Shown here: positions 52,267 through 60,737 of the stretch, piece after piece | Position numbering within the stretch: the stretch's first letter is position 1 | Layout of the letters: each line of letters starts with the position of its first letter | Source of the DNA: Bacillota bacterium | GTDB lineage: Bacteria; Bacillota; Clostridia; Acetivibrionales; DTU013 | Direction of reading: 5' to 3' | DNA: 64,000 bases | Assembly (NCBI GenBank): GCA_023411575.1 | Contig: JAEYOP010000017.1 | Location: 1 to 64,000 of the forward strand | Translations under genes and position numbers: made by a program | The notes under the pieces: model-generated | The model's input: only the letters and a program-made list of their open reading frames with translations | What the model was told of the DNA's origin: nothing | Databases searched by the model: none

Positions 52267-52429
52267 TTAGGAATGGCCGAATCATAAATTCCGGTTCTGG
52301 AGCGGTTATTTTCCGCCCTTACTTCGTTGTCGTCAGTTGCAATAAAACAATTATTGCGCCTTCCTCCGCCTTGTAAGGACAAAAAATCCCTCGCTCAAGA
52401 ATCCGTTTTTATGATTCGGTCATCCCTTA
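52267..52429 (-). mobile_element. MITE-like inverted-repeat element, copy 1
   Basis: A 157-bp element (52270-52426) flanked on both sides by TTA. Its ends are near-perfect inverted repeats of about 20 bases (GGAATGGCCGAATCATAAA and the complement of GGGATGACCGAATCATAAA). Inner parts also pair, ending in the apex GCAATAA-aacaa-TTATTGC, so the whole could fold into one long hairpin. It has no coding capacity. It lies 5 bases from the TPP aptamer and just after the thiamin promoter. Only four bases differ from copy 2 at 60449-60611. Confidence 0.85.
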
Positions 52430-52438
52430 ATTTCTTTG

Positions 52439-52467
52439 ATAATAGCACATTGTACCGGTTATGGCAA
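52439..52467 (-). promoter_or_regulatory. Promoter of the thiamin operon
   Basis: The - strand reads TTGCCA (52467-52462), a 17-base spacer and TATTAT (52444-52439). Transcription would start near 52432, six bases before the inserted element, so the element would become part of the riboswitch leader. Confidence 0.7.
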
Positions 52468-52480
52468 GTATTTTGTCCTG

Positions 52481-54388
52481 CTAAAGCAAGGGAGCTTTAA
52501 TTCTGCAAATTGAAAATGGTCGTACTAAAACTCCAGTATCATCGTTTCGCTTGTAAATGACAGAATCTTTGATTTTGACCGATTCTTTTTCTTTGGTATT
52601 GATGTCATAGGGATTATTCGAACTGATTTTCGAAATAGCCCAGCAATCACTCAACTGTCCTCCCATGACATCGAGGTTTATTACCGCACTATTCTCCAGA
52701 TGTCTGTTGACAATAAATACAATCAGTTCATTTTCACCCAGACAAGCAGATACATCCACGTATTTCACATTATTTATTCCTTTTACATGGCCGACGTTGT
52801 CAATGTTATACTTTTCGCTTTCCCATTCCACTTTAACCGCTTGTTTCGCCCTGGAATCTGAGAATAATTTAATGGCATAGTAGCTTGGCGTTACATAGAC
52901 AGCTCCTCGGTCACACCGGATGCATCCGCCCTGCCAGCCGTTGACCAGATCGGAATAATTGCAGATTTTTATGATATCGCTGTTCCTTATGAAAAGGTTG
53001 AGCATACCCGCATTAAAGATAGCTGCTTCAAGGGTGTGCTCCCTGTAGGAATAATTATTGAACATCGTATTCCATTCCGTAACTGCAATATTTACATTAT
53101 CCGGATCTTCTGCACACTCTGCGATGGAGTGCCTGGTCCTTTCGATAAGCTGCTCATATTTTTGTACCGCGCCAACAGTGCCATAAAATAATTTTTCATT
53201 CTTCATAGCAATATTCCCTATTTGGGGGGCATAGCAGTGAAGCGCGATGTGATCCACTTTTCCTTTTGCATTATTTAAAAGCGTCCTGTTCCATTCCTGG
53301 GACAATTCATTCCCATTCCCGCCGCATGCTACTATTTCTATGCTGTTATCCTTTGCCTTCATGGCATCATAGAATTCGATATACTTTTTTACAAATTCAT
53401 CCGCTGTACAGTGACCGATCTCCCAATCGGCAAACATCTCATTGCCGATGTCCCAATATTTGACGTTATAAGGCTCCGGATTGCCATTTTCAGCCCTTAA
53501 GGCGCCATAAAAGGCATCCGTACTTCCATTGCAGTATTCCACCCAGTTGGCCGCCTCTTCCGGCGTTCCGGATCCGAAGTTTATGCATATCATGGGCTGA
53601 CAACCGACATTCCTGCAGAACTTGATGAATTCATCCGTACCAAAGTTGTTTTCTTCATTTCCCTTCCAATGCTCATTCCGCTTGGTCGGCCTTTCATCCC
53701 TCGGTCCGATGCCGTCTTCCCAATGATAGCAGTCGGCAAAACAGCCGCCGGGAAATCTCATGATCCCTGCATTTAATTCCCGGGTTGAGGCAACGACCTC
53801 TTTCCAAGCGCCATCTACAGCGCTTTCCGGCATGAGGGATACCTGGTCAAGCCACAGGCATCCTTCGCCGGCCATATGTATTTCAAAAACAGCATTCTCT
53901 GCATTTGAACAGGCTTTAAATTCAAATTCGTACTTGCTCCATCTGTCCGTCACCATAAACTGCTTTTCAAAATAGAATTCATCCTCCCGAGACTTCGCAA
54001 CAACCCGCACAACGCCTTCAAAATCTTTAGCCTTTGCCCATATATGGCCTCTGTAAAATTCATTTTTGAAAAGCTTCAAGCCCTGTTGTGCGATTCCTCT
54101 AAAACCGCCATAATGATTAATTGTTTCTAGCTTTTGCGAGTATCTGGAATTATATCTTTCTTCGGAATCCATAGAATATCTGTAAGCATCGTTATATCCC
54201 ACCGGGTACCATGGGTCGGATACCCCGTCGCCATTCGCATCCTCATTCTCAAAGCCCCTGTTCATCAATAGTTCCGCCCACATGCCCTTATTGATGCAGT
54301 CCTGTATGAATTCAATGAAATTCCCATAAATAAAGGGACTTATATCAGCAAGCTTGTTTGACAAATCGATCTCAATATCAATTCTCAT
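52481..54388 (-). CDS. GH51 alpha-L-arabinofuranosidase
   Basis: A 635-aa cytosolic enzyme that removes alpha-L-arabinofuranosyl units. Start at 54388 with GGAG six bases before. An N-terminal beta region (to about 190) precedes the barrel. The acid/base is E317 in DIGNEMF and the nucleophile E438 in VTEWNTMF. The family opening ISPFIYGNFIEFIQDCINKG and RFPGGCFADCYHW are clear. A C-terminal beta domain ends it. Second gene after the GH2 enzyme, 48 bases downstream; the pair is controlled by the divergent AraC regulator. Confidence 0.92.
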   Translation of the reverse strand: MRIDIEIDLSNKLADISPFIYGNFIEFIQDCINKGMWAELLMNRGFENEDANGDGVSDPWYPVGYNDAYRYSMDSEERYNSRYSQKLETINHYGGFRGIAQQGLKLFKNEFYRGHIWAKAKDFEGVVRVVAKSREDEFYFEKQFMVTDRWSKYEFEFKACSNAENAVFEIHMAGEGCLWLDQVSLMPESAVDGAWKEVVASTRELNAGIMRFPGGCFADCYHWEDGIGPRDERPTKRNEHWKGNEENNFGTDEFIKFCRNVGCQPMICINFGSGTPEEAANWVEYCNGSTDAFYGALRAENGNPEPYNVKYWDIGNEMFADWEIGHCTADEFVKKYIEFYDAMKAKDNSIEIVACGGNGNELSQEWNRTLLNNAKGKVDHIALHCYAPQIGNIAMKNEKLFYGTVGAVQKYEQLIERTRHSIAECAEDPDNVNIAVTEWNTMFNNYSYREHTLEAAIFNAGMLNLFIRNSDIIKICNYSDLVNGWQGGCIRCDRGAVYVTPSYYAIKLFSDSRAKQAVKVEWESEKYNIDNVGHVKGINNVKYVDVSACLGENELIVFIVNRHLENSAVINLDVMGGQLSDCWAISKISSNNPYDINTKEKESVKIKDSVIYKRNDDTGVLVRPFSICRIKAPLL

Positions 54389-54435
54389 GCTCTTCTCCAA
54401 AATTTACGGCCTCCCGGCGATTAAACCCATCCTGT

Positions 54436-56199
54436 TTACTTTTTCGCAATGTCAGCCATATGCTCAATCGCAGCCTCCTTTGTGTTAATCGCTCTTATTG
54501 TTTCCGGATTGAACTTGGGTTTGCGATCATAGGTATAAAGCCCATTAACCTCCTGTTCCACATCATAAAGCTGAGTATAACAAAACGCACAAATCTTAGG
54601 ATTATTGAGCAGTGCCTCTGTCAGTCCCTTATATCTTGATATGAATTCTTCGCTGCTCTGCGGCCGGTCGCCGTATCCCCAGGATTGCTCATCCATCTGG
54701 CCGGGATTCCACCAAATCCCGCCATACTCGCTCACGAAATAAAGCTGCCCCGCATATTTCTGCCTTTCCGCATGTGTGACGTAAACTGGTCCGCCATGTT
54801 TCATAGGTTCAAACTTTACCGCAAATTTTTCAGGGTCTTGTTCATAATCATGTATATCAAAAATATCCGCAGCAACGTGGAAATTTCCGCTGGTATCGAT
54901 TACAGGCCGCGTAGGATCCAGCATTTTAGTGGTATTATATACGATTTTTAATACTTCATCATTCTGCTTTGTGCCATTCCAGTCCCAGGTTTCATTGAAC
55001 GGACACCAGCCTACAACAGAGGGGTGGCTGTAATCTCTTTCAACGGCTTCCAGCCACTCGGGAAGCGATCTTTCCAAGCCCTCCGCCGCAGTGATGTTCA
55101 AACCCCAGTTGGCATACTCTCCCCACACAAGATAGCCCAACTTGTCCGCCCAGTATATATACCGGGGTTCAAAAACTTTCTCATGCATTCTTGCTCCGTT
55201 AAAGCCCAGCTCCAAGGAAATTTCTATATCTTTCTTCAAGTCCTCCTCCGAAGGCGCCGTATAAATTCCGTCGGGGTAATACCCCTGATCCAGCACAAGT
55301 CTCTGAAAGACAGCCTTCCCGTTTATTAAAATGGCATCCGTGCCTAAGGCTATACTTCTCATTCCAAAGTAGCTGTCAACACAATCGATCTGTTTTTCAC
55401 CCCTACAGAGGAAAAGCTTCAAATCATAAAGATTCGGATTTCCGGGTTCCCACAAGTATGCACTGTCAAGCTTTATGAGCAAGTTTACATTATTTCCTGC
55501 AACAACAGCCCTGGAAGTTCCTTCACAATGTCCGTTGAAAAGCGCCTCGGCCTCAAGAACACAATCCGAAGGATTGCCTAGGATCGTCGCCGCAATGTGC
55601 ACGCAGTCATTTTCCGGATCAGGCGTAAGTTTAAACTTCGACAGGTAGGTATTGGGAACACTTTCAAGCCATACTGTCTGCCAGATGCCGGTAGTCCTTG
55701 TGTATAGGCAGCCGTATGAACCATATTCATTGCTTTGCTTCCCGCCGGGCTGAAGACCGGTTCGTACGTCGTCCTCAGCATAGACTGTCACAGTGTTTTT
55801 CCCGGGTTTTACAAATTTCGTGATATCAAAAGAAAAAGAGGTATAACCGCCCCTGTGTTTGCCAACAGAGCTCCCATTGATCCATACCTCGGAATCATAA
55901 TCAACCGCTCCAAAATGGATAAGAACCTTTTGGGTAAGCCAGTTGCCCGTCATTTCAAATTCCCGCATATACCATACCGCATTGAGAAAATCCGTGTTCG
56001 CAATACCGGACAGTTTGCTTTCAGGGCAGAACGGAACCACTATTTTCCCGCTTAAGGATGTTCGCTCAAAAAACTTTTTATGCTTGCCGCTTTTGCCATA
56101 ATCAATTTCAAAATCCCATTCCCCGTTCAAATTGGTCCATTCGCTTCTTACCATTTGTGGTCTTGGATATTCGGGCCTGGGAATCGTATCATTTTCCAT
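54436..56199 (-). CDS. GH2 exo-glycosidase
   Basis: A 587-aa cytosolic GH2 enzyme. Sugar-binding jelly roll (about 20-180, with DYDSEVWINGSSVGKHRGGY), Ig-like domain (180-285), barrel (285-587). The acid/base is E403 in PFNETWDW and the nucleophile E491 in FVSEYGG. It lacks the later LacZ domains, so it is closer to the short GH2 enzymes annotated as beta-glucuronidase or beta-galactosidase. Its partner GH51 gene suggests arabinose-bearing side chains. Confidence 0.88.
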   Translation of the reverse strand: MENDTIPRPEYPRPQMVRSEWTNLNGEWDFEIDYGKSGKHKKFFERTSLSGKIVVPFCPESKLSGIANTDFLNAVWYMREFEMTGNWLTQKVLIHFGAVDYDSEVWINGSSVGKHRGGYTSFSFDITKFVKPGKNTVTVYAEDDVRTGLQPGGKQSNEYGSYGCLYTRTTGIWQTVWLESVPNTYLSKFKLTPDPENDCVHIAATILGNPSDCVLEAEALFNGHCEGTSRAVVAGNNVNLLIKLDSAYLWEPGNPNLYDLKLFLCRGEKQIDCVDSYFGMRSIALGTDAILINGKAVFQRLVLDQGYYPDGIYTAPSEEDLKKDIEISLELGFNGARMHEKVFEPRYIYWADKLGYLVWGEYANWGLNITAAEGLERSLPEWLEAVERDYSHPSVVGWCPFNETWDWNGTKQNDEVLKIVYNTTKMLDPTRPVIDTSGNFHVAADIFDIHDYEQDPEKFAVKFEPMKHGGPVYVTHAERQKYAGQLYFVSEYGGIWWNPGQMDEQSWGYGDRPQSSEEFISRYKGLTEALLNNPKICAFCYTQLYDVEQEVNGLYTYDRKPKFNPETIRAINTKEAAIEHMADIAKK

Positions 56200-56306
56200 A
56201 TTGAACCTCCTGAAATTTACTCTAATTTATTTATGTTCTTATATTATATTGATATAATAATAGGTATAAAATAGATAATTTCAACGTATAAGTGAGGAAT
56301 ATAGGC

Positions 56307-57122
56307 ATGAAAGAAGATATTACAAGTTTCTGTATAGATGAGAATACGAATTTTGCATTCAATCTTGAAATGACAGGCATTTCGTACTGCGACGGAACTT
56401 ACAAGATAAAAAGGAATAACTCGCCAATATATGTTTTTGAATACATAATCAGCGGTACCGGTGCGGTTAAGACAGGAGCTGCTGAATTTTACCCGTCAGA
56501 AGGCGATATCTACATCCTGCATCGCGGAAGCAGCCATGAATACTATTCTGACGACAGGAACCCCTGGATCAAAGTGTGGTTTAATGCGAAAGGTACATTG
56601 ATCGATCATCTCATGGAAGTATATAAACTGGGCAATATCAACCACATACAGAATTACGACCTAAGCGGACTTTTTTTCAAAATGATTGAAATTGCCCGGA
56701 TGAACAGCATTGATCATAGAAGAATTTTTGAACAAGCATCCATTGTACTGCATGAGTTATTGATAAAAATAGCGGCGAAACTGGAAGGAGAAAAAGAATC
56801 CCCAAATTATGATGCCTTGAAAATCAAGCAATATTTGGACCAGCATATTGAAGACAAAGTGGCTGTCAAAGATTTGGGTGACCTTGTCTATCACTCCCCC
56901 TCCCATATTATCCGGATATATAAAAAAGAATATGGAGTAACTCCCTATGATTATTTGTTGAATAAAAAATTAGAGATGGCTATCCTTATGCTTCTTAATA
57001 CCAACATGTCGGTAAAAGAGATCGCGTTTAAGCTGAAATTTGCCGACGAACACTATTTCTGTAATTTTTTCAAATCAAAAACAGGTCAATCTCCTTCAAC
57101 TCTCAGGAAAGAGGCCAGATGA
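56307..57122 (+). CDS. AraC-family transcriptional regulator
   Basis: A 271-aa regulator. Start at the ATG 56307, nine bases after GAGG; a GTG at 56292 is the alternative. Cupin-like sensing half with YVFEYIISGTGAV and EGDIYILHRGSSHEY. DNA-binding half with VKDLGDLVYHSPSHIIRIYKK and KEIAFKLKFADEHYFCNFFK. The 107-base gap to the GH2 gene is very AT rich and must hold both promoters; TTGATA at 56259-56264 is one -35 candidate. It likely controls the GH2-GH51 pair. Confidence 0.9.
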   Translation: MKEDITSFCIDENTNFAFNLEMTGISYCDGTYKIKRNNSPIYVFEYIISGTGAVKTGAAEFYPSEGDIYILHRGSSHEYYSDDRNPWIKVWFNAKGTLIDHLMEVYKLGNINHIQNYDLSGLFFKMIEIARMNSIDHRRIFEQASIVLHELLIKIAAKLEGEKESPNYDALKIKQYLDQHIEDKVAVKDLGDLVYHSPSHIIRIYKKEYGVTPYDYLLNKKLEMAILMLLNTNMSVKEIAFKLKFADEHYFCNFFKSKTGQSPSTLRKEAR

Positions 57123-57136
57123 GCATATCTTCCTTT

Positions 57137-58966
57137 TTATGCTGTTAATGTGCTCTCACTACCGGACAAATTCCCCGGTATCCTTATAGTGACTTTTGTT
57201 CCCCATCCTGCTTTACTTTCGATCCGTATCCCATACTGGTCGCCAAACAGCAGCTTTATCCGGCTGTCGATGTTCACCAGTCCGATACTGCCGGCAGAAC
57301 CGGTATTCTGCAAGGTTTCGGTACGGTTCCTGCCCAACCCGCTCCGGATTCTTTCCAGTTTTGCTTCCTCAATCCCCTGCCCGCTGTCAAATACGGAAAA
57401 GCATACGTTGGAATCCCCGTCCATGTATCCCTTTATGATCAGCCGGCCTCCATTATCGCAATTTTCCAGCCCATGATAGATTGCATTTTCTACAATCGGC
57501 TGCAATATCATCTTAGGCGTTTTCCGCTGCATCAGGCCCTCCTCCACATCGATTTCCAGCGAATACTTTCCGTCATATCGAATATTAATAATGTCGAGAT
57601 ACGCCTTTATGCATTCAATCTCTTCCCCGATCTGAACAATATCCGCCGACTTAATGCTGTAGCGGAAGATCATAGACATACCGGAACAGATCTGTGCGAT
57701 CTCCGTGCTTCCATAGTCCAATCCGATGCTGCTCATGCAGTTTAAGGTGTTGTAGAGAAAATGGGGGTTGATCTGACTCTGAAGCGCTAAAAATTCGGCT
57801 TGCCTTTTTGCAAGCTCCATCTCATACATCCTCGTTTGACCGTTGAAAATATTCCTGGTCATTTCCTCAATCCGATCCACCATGCTGTTGATTTCCATCG
57901 CCAGGATACCGACCTCATTGGCGGAACGCACCTTTATTCTGAAACCGATTTTGTTCTCGCCGATCTTTTTCATATCTTTAACAAGTCCGGCGACGGGTTG
58001 GGTGATATTTCGGAAGAACAGGACGCCCAGAACAAAAAGGATGAGAATCATGCTCGCCACCGAAATAATACCGGTCCGGAGGGTTGAATTCATGTCGGCT
58101 GTCAGCTCGTTCACCGGGATTATGCTGATAATTTTCCACCCTTTGGCCTGCTCCAGATTCCTTTGCTGAAAAATTACTCTTTTGCCCTTATAATAAGTCA
58201 TATTGACGCTGCCGACGCCGCCGGAAATGCCCTGCGGCAAGTCGCCGAAAAGCATTCCCTGTTTGGAGATGCTATTGGACACAACGATTCTGTTTTCATC
58301 GTCCAGAACAGCTAGAATGGAGTTTGGCGTCAACTCGGTATTTTCAATCAATTCTTGTATGTTGGAGGTGTTGATCGTGATGGTGCAAACGCCCATTTTT
58401 TCGGCGAAATGCTCCCCGCCCAGTATTTCGATGATTGGCGCCAGATAAAAGAATACGGTTTTCCCGGTAATGGGATCTTTCATGACGCTTGTAAAGAGAG
58501 GCTTTTTAAAATCCTTTGATCCCCGGTTGTATTTTTCCATGAAGGATGCATATTCCTTTGTATTGAACAGGTTGCCGTCCGTAACGAGATTATTTACTTT
58601 CCTGTCATAATTGTCCTCAATTTGGATGCAGTAAATAATCGAATTAAAGGTTTTCACATATTCCATGAGGTCCAGAACAAACGGGCCCAGTGTCACGTCC
58701 CTCTTGTAATAATCCGTGGTGATGACAAATTCCTGCAGGTTTTTATCCAATACGATCATGTCCGTATTGGTTTTGATATCCTTCAATACGGATTCGATTT
58801 TTACAAAGGACTGGTTGATGATCTTCTGCTCGTAATTGCCGGCTCTTTCCTGCGTAAGGTTATAAAAGCTATAGAAATAAAAGAGCTGTATCAGGATCAG
58901 AAGAAACGCCGATACGGCGACAAGAAGGATCATCTGGTGCTTCAGCTTCAGTTTACTCAGCTTCAC
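57137..58966 (-). CDS. YesM-type sensor histidine kinase (third importer)
   Basis: A 609-aa kinase starting with GTG after GGGAGG. Membrane segments at about 11-30 and 300-320 enclose an extracellular sensor. HAMP region, then H402 in INPHFLYNTLNC, and the ATPase domain with SVFDSGQGIEE and GLVNIDSRIKLLFG. It overlaps the stop of the response-regulator gene by 14 bases. Only 14 bases separate it from the convergent AraC gene. Confidence 0.92.
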   Translation of the reverse strand: MKLSKLKLKHQMILLVAVSAFLLILIQLFYFYSFYNLTQERAGNYEQKIINQSFVKIESVLKDIKTNTDMIVLDKNLQEFVITTDYYKRDVTLGPFVLDLMEYVKTFNSIIYCIQIEDNYDRKVNNLVTDGNLFNTKEYASFMEKYNRGSKDFKKPLFTSVMKDPITGKTVFFYLAPIIEILGGEHFAEKMGVCTITINTSNIQELIENTELTPNSILAVLDDENRIVVSNSISKQGMLFGDLPQGISGGVGSVNMTYYKGKRVIFQQRNLEQAKGWKIISIIPVNELTADMNSTLRTGIISVASMILILFVLGVLFFRNITQPVAGLVKDMKKIGENKIGFRIKVRSANEVGILAMEINSMVDRIEEMTRNIFNGQTRMYEMELAKRQAEFLALQSQINPHFLYNTLNCMSSIGLDYGSTEIAQICSGMSMIFRYSIKSADIVQIGEEIECIKAYLDIINIRYDGKYSLEIDVEEGLMQRKTPKMILQPIVENAIYHGLENCDNGGRLIIKGYMDGDSNVCFSVFDSGQGIEEAKLERIRSGLGRNRTETLQNTGSAGSIGLVNIDSRIKLLFGDQYGIRIESKAGWGTKVTIRIPGNLSGSESTLTA

Positions 58967-60422
58967 GGCTCATTCCTCCCGGGATTTGGTTTTTTCGGTA
59001 TTTCGCCGGTGTTATGCCGCGCTGCTTTTTAAATACCTTGTTAAAATAGTAGTAGTCCGGATAGCCTACTCTTGACGCTATCTCTTCTACGGCAAGCTCC
59101 GGGTTCCTTAGCAGCAACTGGCACGCTCTTTCGATTCTGACGTCCGTCACATATCTGGAATAGGTTGTCCCCAGTATTTTATTAAACAAGTGGCAGCAAT
59201 AAAACGGACTCATGAAAAACCTTGCGGCCAGCTCCTTTAAGTAGAGTTCCTGGGAATAATGGTCATTTATGTATTCCAGCATCTGACGAAAGTAAGACAT
59301 CGTTTCCTTGTCCTCGACCGCCAGGCCGTTCTGACTTTTAACCTGCTCAAATATACTGAAGATAAAGCTGCAAAGGGATTCAAAATCTTTAAACCTGTCC
59401 TTCAGCTCCTGGTAATTCAAATACTCCAGACCTATATCGCGATTCTCCCCGTCCTGGCTTTTATTGACGATGCTTATCGCCTGGTTCCAAAGAAAGACCG
59501 CCTCCGCCATGCCCAGCTTGTTGTTTTTAAAGGTTTCTTTTATTCTGCGAAGGAGATCCTGGATTCCATCGAAGTTTCCCTGCTCATATTCCCTCTGCAG
59601 GTCACAAATAAGCGGTTTCATGTCCTGCACGTTTTCGTCATAGGCGAATACGCCGGCCTTTTCGATGCCAATAAAGGGCTTGGAGGCGGCAATATCCGCC
59701 TCCTTTATAATTCTTGCGGCGTTTTTGAGCGATTCTGCTTTCATGCTGAAACCGCCGCTTATCCATCCCGGTTCCAGGAGGGTTTCGGGAGCTTTCCCGG
59801 CCCATGGATCCTTTTCGGTATTTATGAGGTATAGTATTTTTCCGGGTCCCATTTTTATGGCAATACTCTTTTGGGCTCCGGGCAATTCCGGTTTTACGGC
59901 GGCGCCGGATTCATCCCTCCTGTGGACAATAAGGGCATACCAAAACGGTTCTGCGCTGCTTTGAAAGAACGGATCCAGAAAGCGCAACTCCCCTTCATCA
60001 TTTCCGATGAGCGCTTCCAGAATCAGCCGATCCCTGCTATTGTGTTTTCTGGAAATGGTGTCGCGCATTTTTTTCAATAGCGATTCCGTGGCAGCTAAAA
60101 CAACCGGTTTTAAGACGTAGTCCAACGCCCCGTATCTTAAGGCTTCCTGCGCAAACGCAAATTCCGCGTATCCGCTGACGACGACAAATTCCGTATCAAT
60201 TTGCCTTTCCCGTGTCATCCGGATCAAATCGATGCCATTGTATTTCGGCATCCTGATATCGGTAAAGACAACGTCCGGGCGCTTTTCGCAGATCAGCTCG
60301 AAGGCCCTTTCCGAGCTCGTTGCCTCAGCGATTACTTCAAATCCGAAAGCCTTCCAGTTAAACGCTTTCCGGATTCCCTTTATTGCCCACGGTTCATCAT
60401 CTACGATCATAACGCGGTACAT
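58953..60422 (-). CDS. YesN-type response regulator with AraC output (third importer)
   Basis: A 489-aa regulator. Receiver domain 1-125 with phosphorylation site D55 in VVFTDIRMPK. Middle domain of unknown role. C-terminal AraC-type DNA-binding part with YLKELAARFFMSPFYCCHLF, EEIASRVGYPDYYYFNKVFK and GITPAKYRKNQ. The site AAGGAG lies seven bases before the ATG. MITE copy 2 ends 27 bases upstream of the start codon. Confidence 0.92.
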   Translation of the reverse strand: MYRVMIVDDEPWAIKGIRKAFNWKAFGFEVIAEATSSERAFELICEKRPDVVFTDIRMPKYNGIDLIRMTRERQIDTEFVVVSGYAEFAFAQEALRYGALDYVLKPVVLAATESLLKKMRDTISRKHNSRDRLILEALIGNDEGELRFLDPFFQSSAEPFWYALIVHRRDESGAAVKPELPGAQKSIAIKMGPGKILYLINTEKDPWAGKAPETLLEPGWISGGFSMKAESLKNAARIIKEADIAASKPFIGIEKAGVFAYDENVQDMKPLICDLQREYEQGNFDGIQDLLRRIKETFKNNKLGMAEAVFLWNQAISIVNKSQDGENRDIGLEYLNYQELKDRFKDFESLCSFIFSIFEQVKSQNGLAVEDKETMSYFRQMLEYINDHYSQELYLKELAARFFMSPFYCCHLFNKILGTTYSRYVTDVRIERACQLLLRNPELAVEEIASRVGYPDYYYFNKVFKKQRGITPAKYRKNQIPGGMSREAE

Positions 60423-60448
60423 AGAACGGCTCCTTCAATCCTTTTCAT

Positions 60449-60611
60449 TTAGGGATGACCGAATCATAAAAACGGATTCTTGAGCGAGGGATTTTTCGTC
60501 CTTACAAGGCGGAGGAAGGCGCAATAATTGTTTTATTGCAACTGACGACAACGCTGTAAGGGCGGAAAATAACCGCTCCAGAACCGGAATTTATGATTCG
60601 GTCATTCCTTA
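60449..60611 (+). mobile_element. MITE-like inverted-repeat element, copy 2
   Basis: A 157-bp element (60452-60608) flanked by TTA on both sides, in the opposite orientation to copy 1 and equal to it except for four bases. Same 20-base inverted ends and the same apex hairpin. No protein is encoded. It lies in the gap between the binding-protein gene and the response-regulator gene, so it is probably transcribed from the - strand operon. A transposase with matching ends would have to be elsewhere in the genome. Confidence 0.85.
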
Positions 60612-60737
60612 ACGTAGCATAAGCGTTCTTTCCGGTCAATGGGCATTCCTGTAAAGGAAAATGGGCCGACACAAAAGGGATTCCGCCTTTCATCATCAGC
60701 CCATATTTTAATTCCATGTACATCCGCACAGAGTGGG

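Noticed and set aside
52430..60450. Composite transposon bounded by the two inverted 157-bp elements
   Set aside because: The elements are inverted and similar, but the 8 kb between them has no transposase, and each copy has its own TTA flanks, which points to independent insertions.
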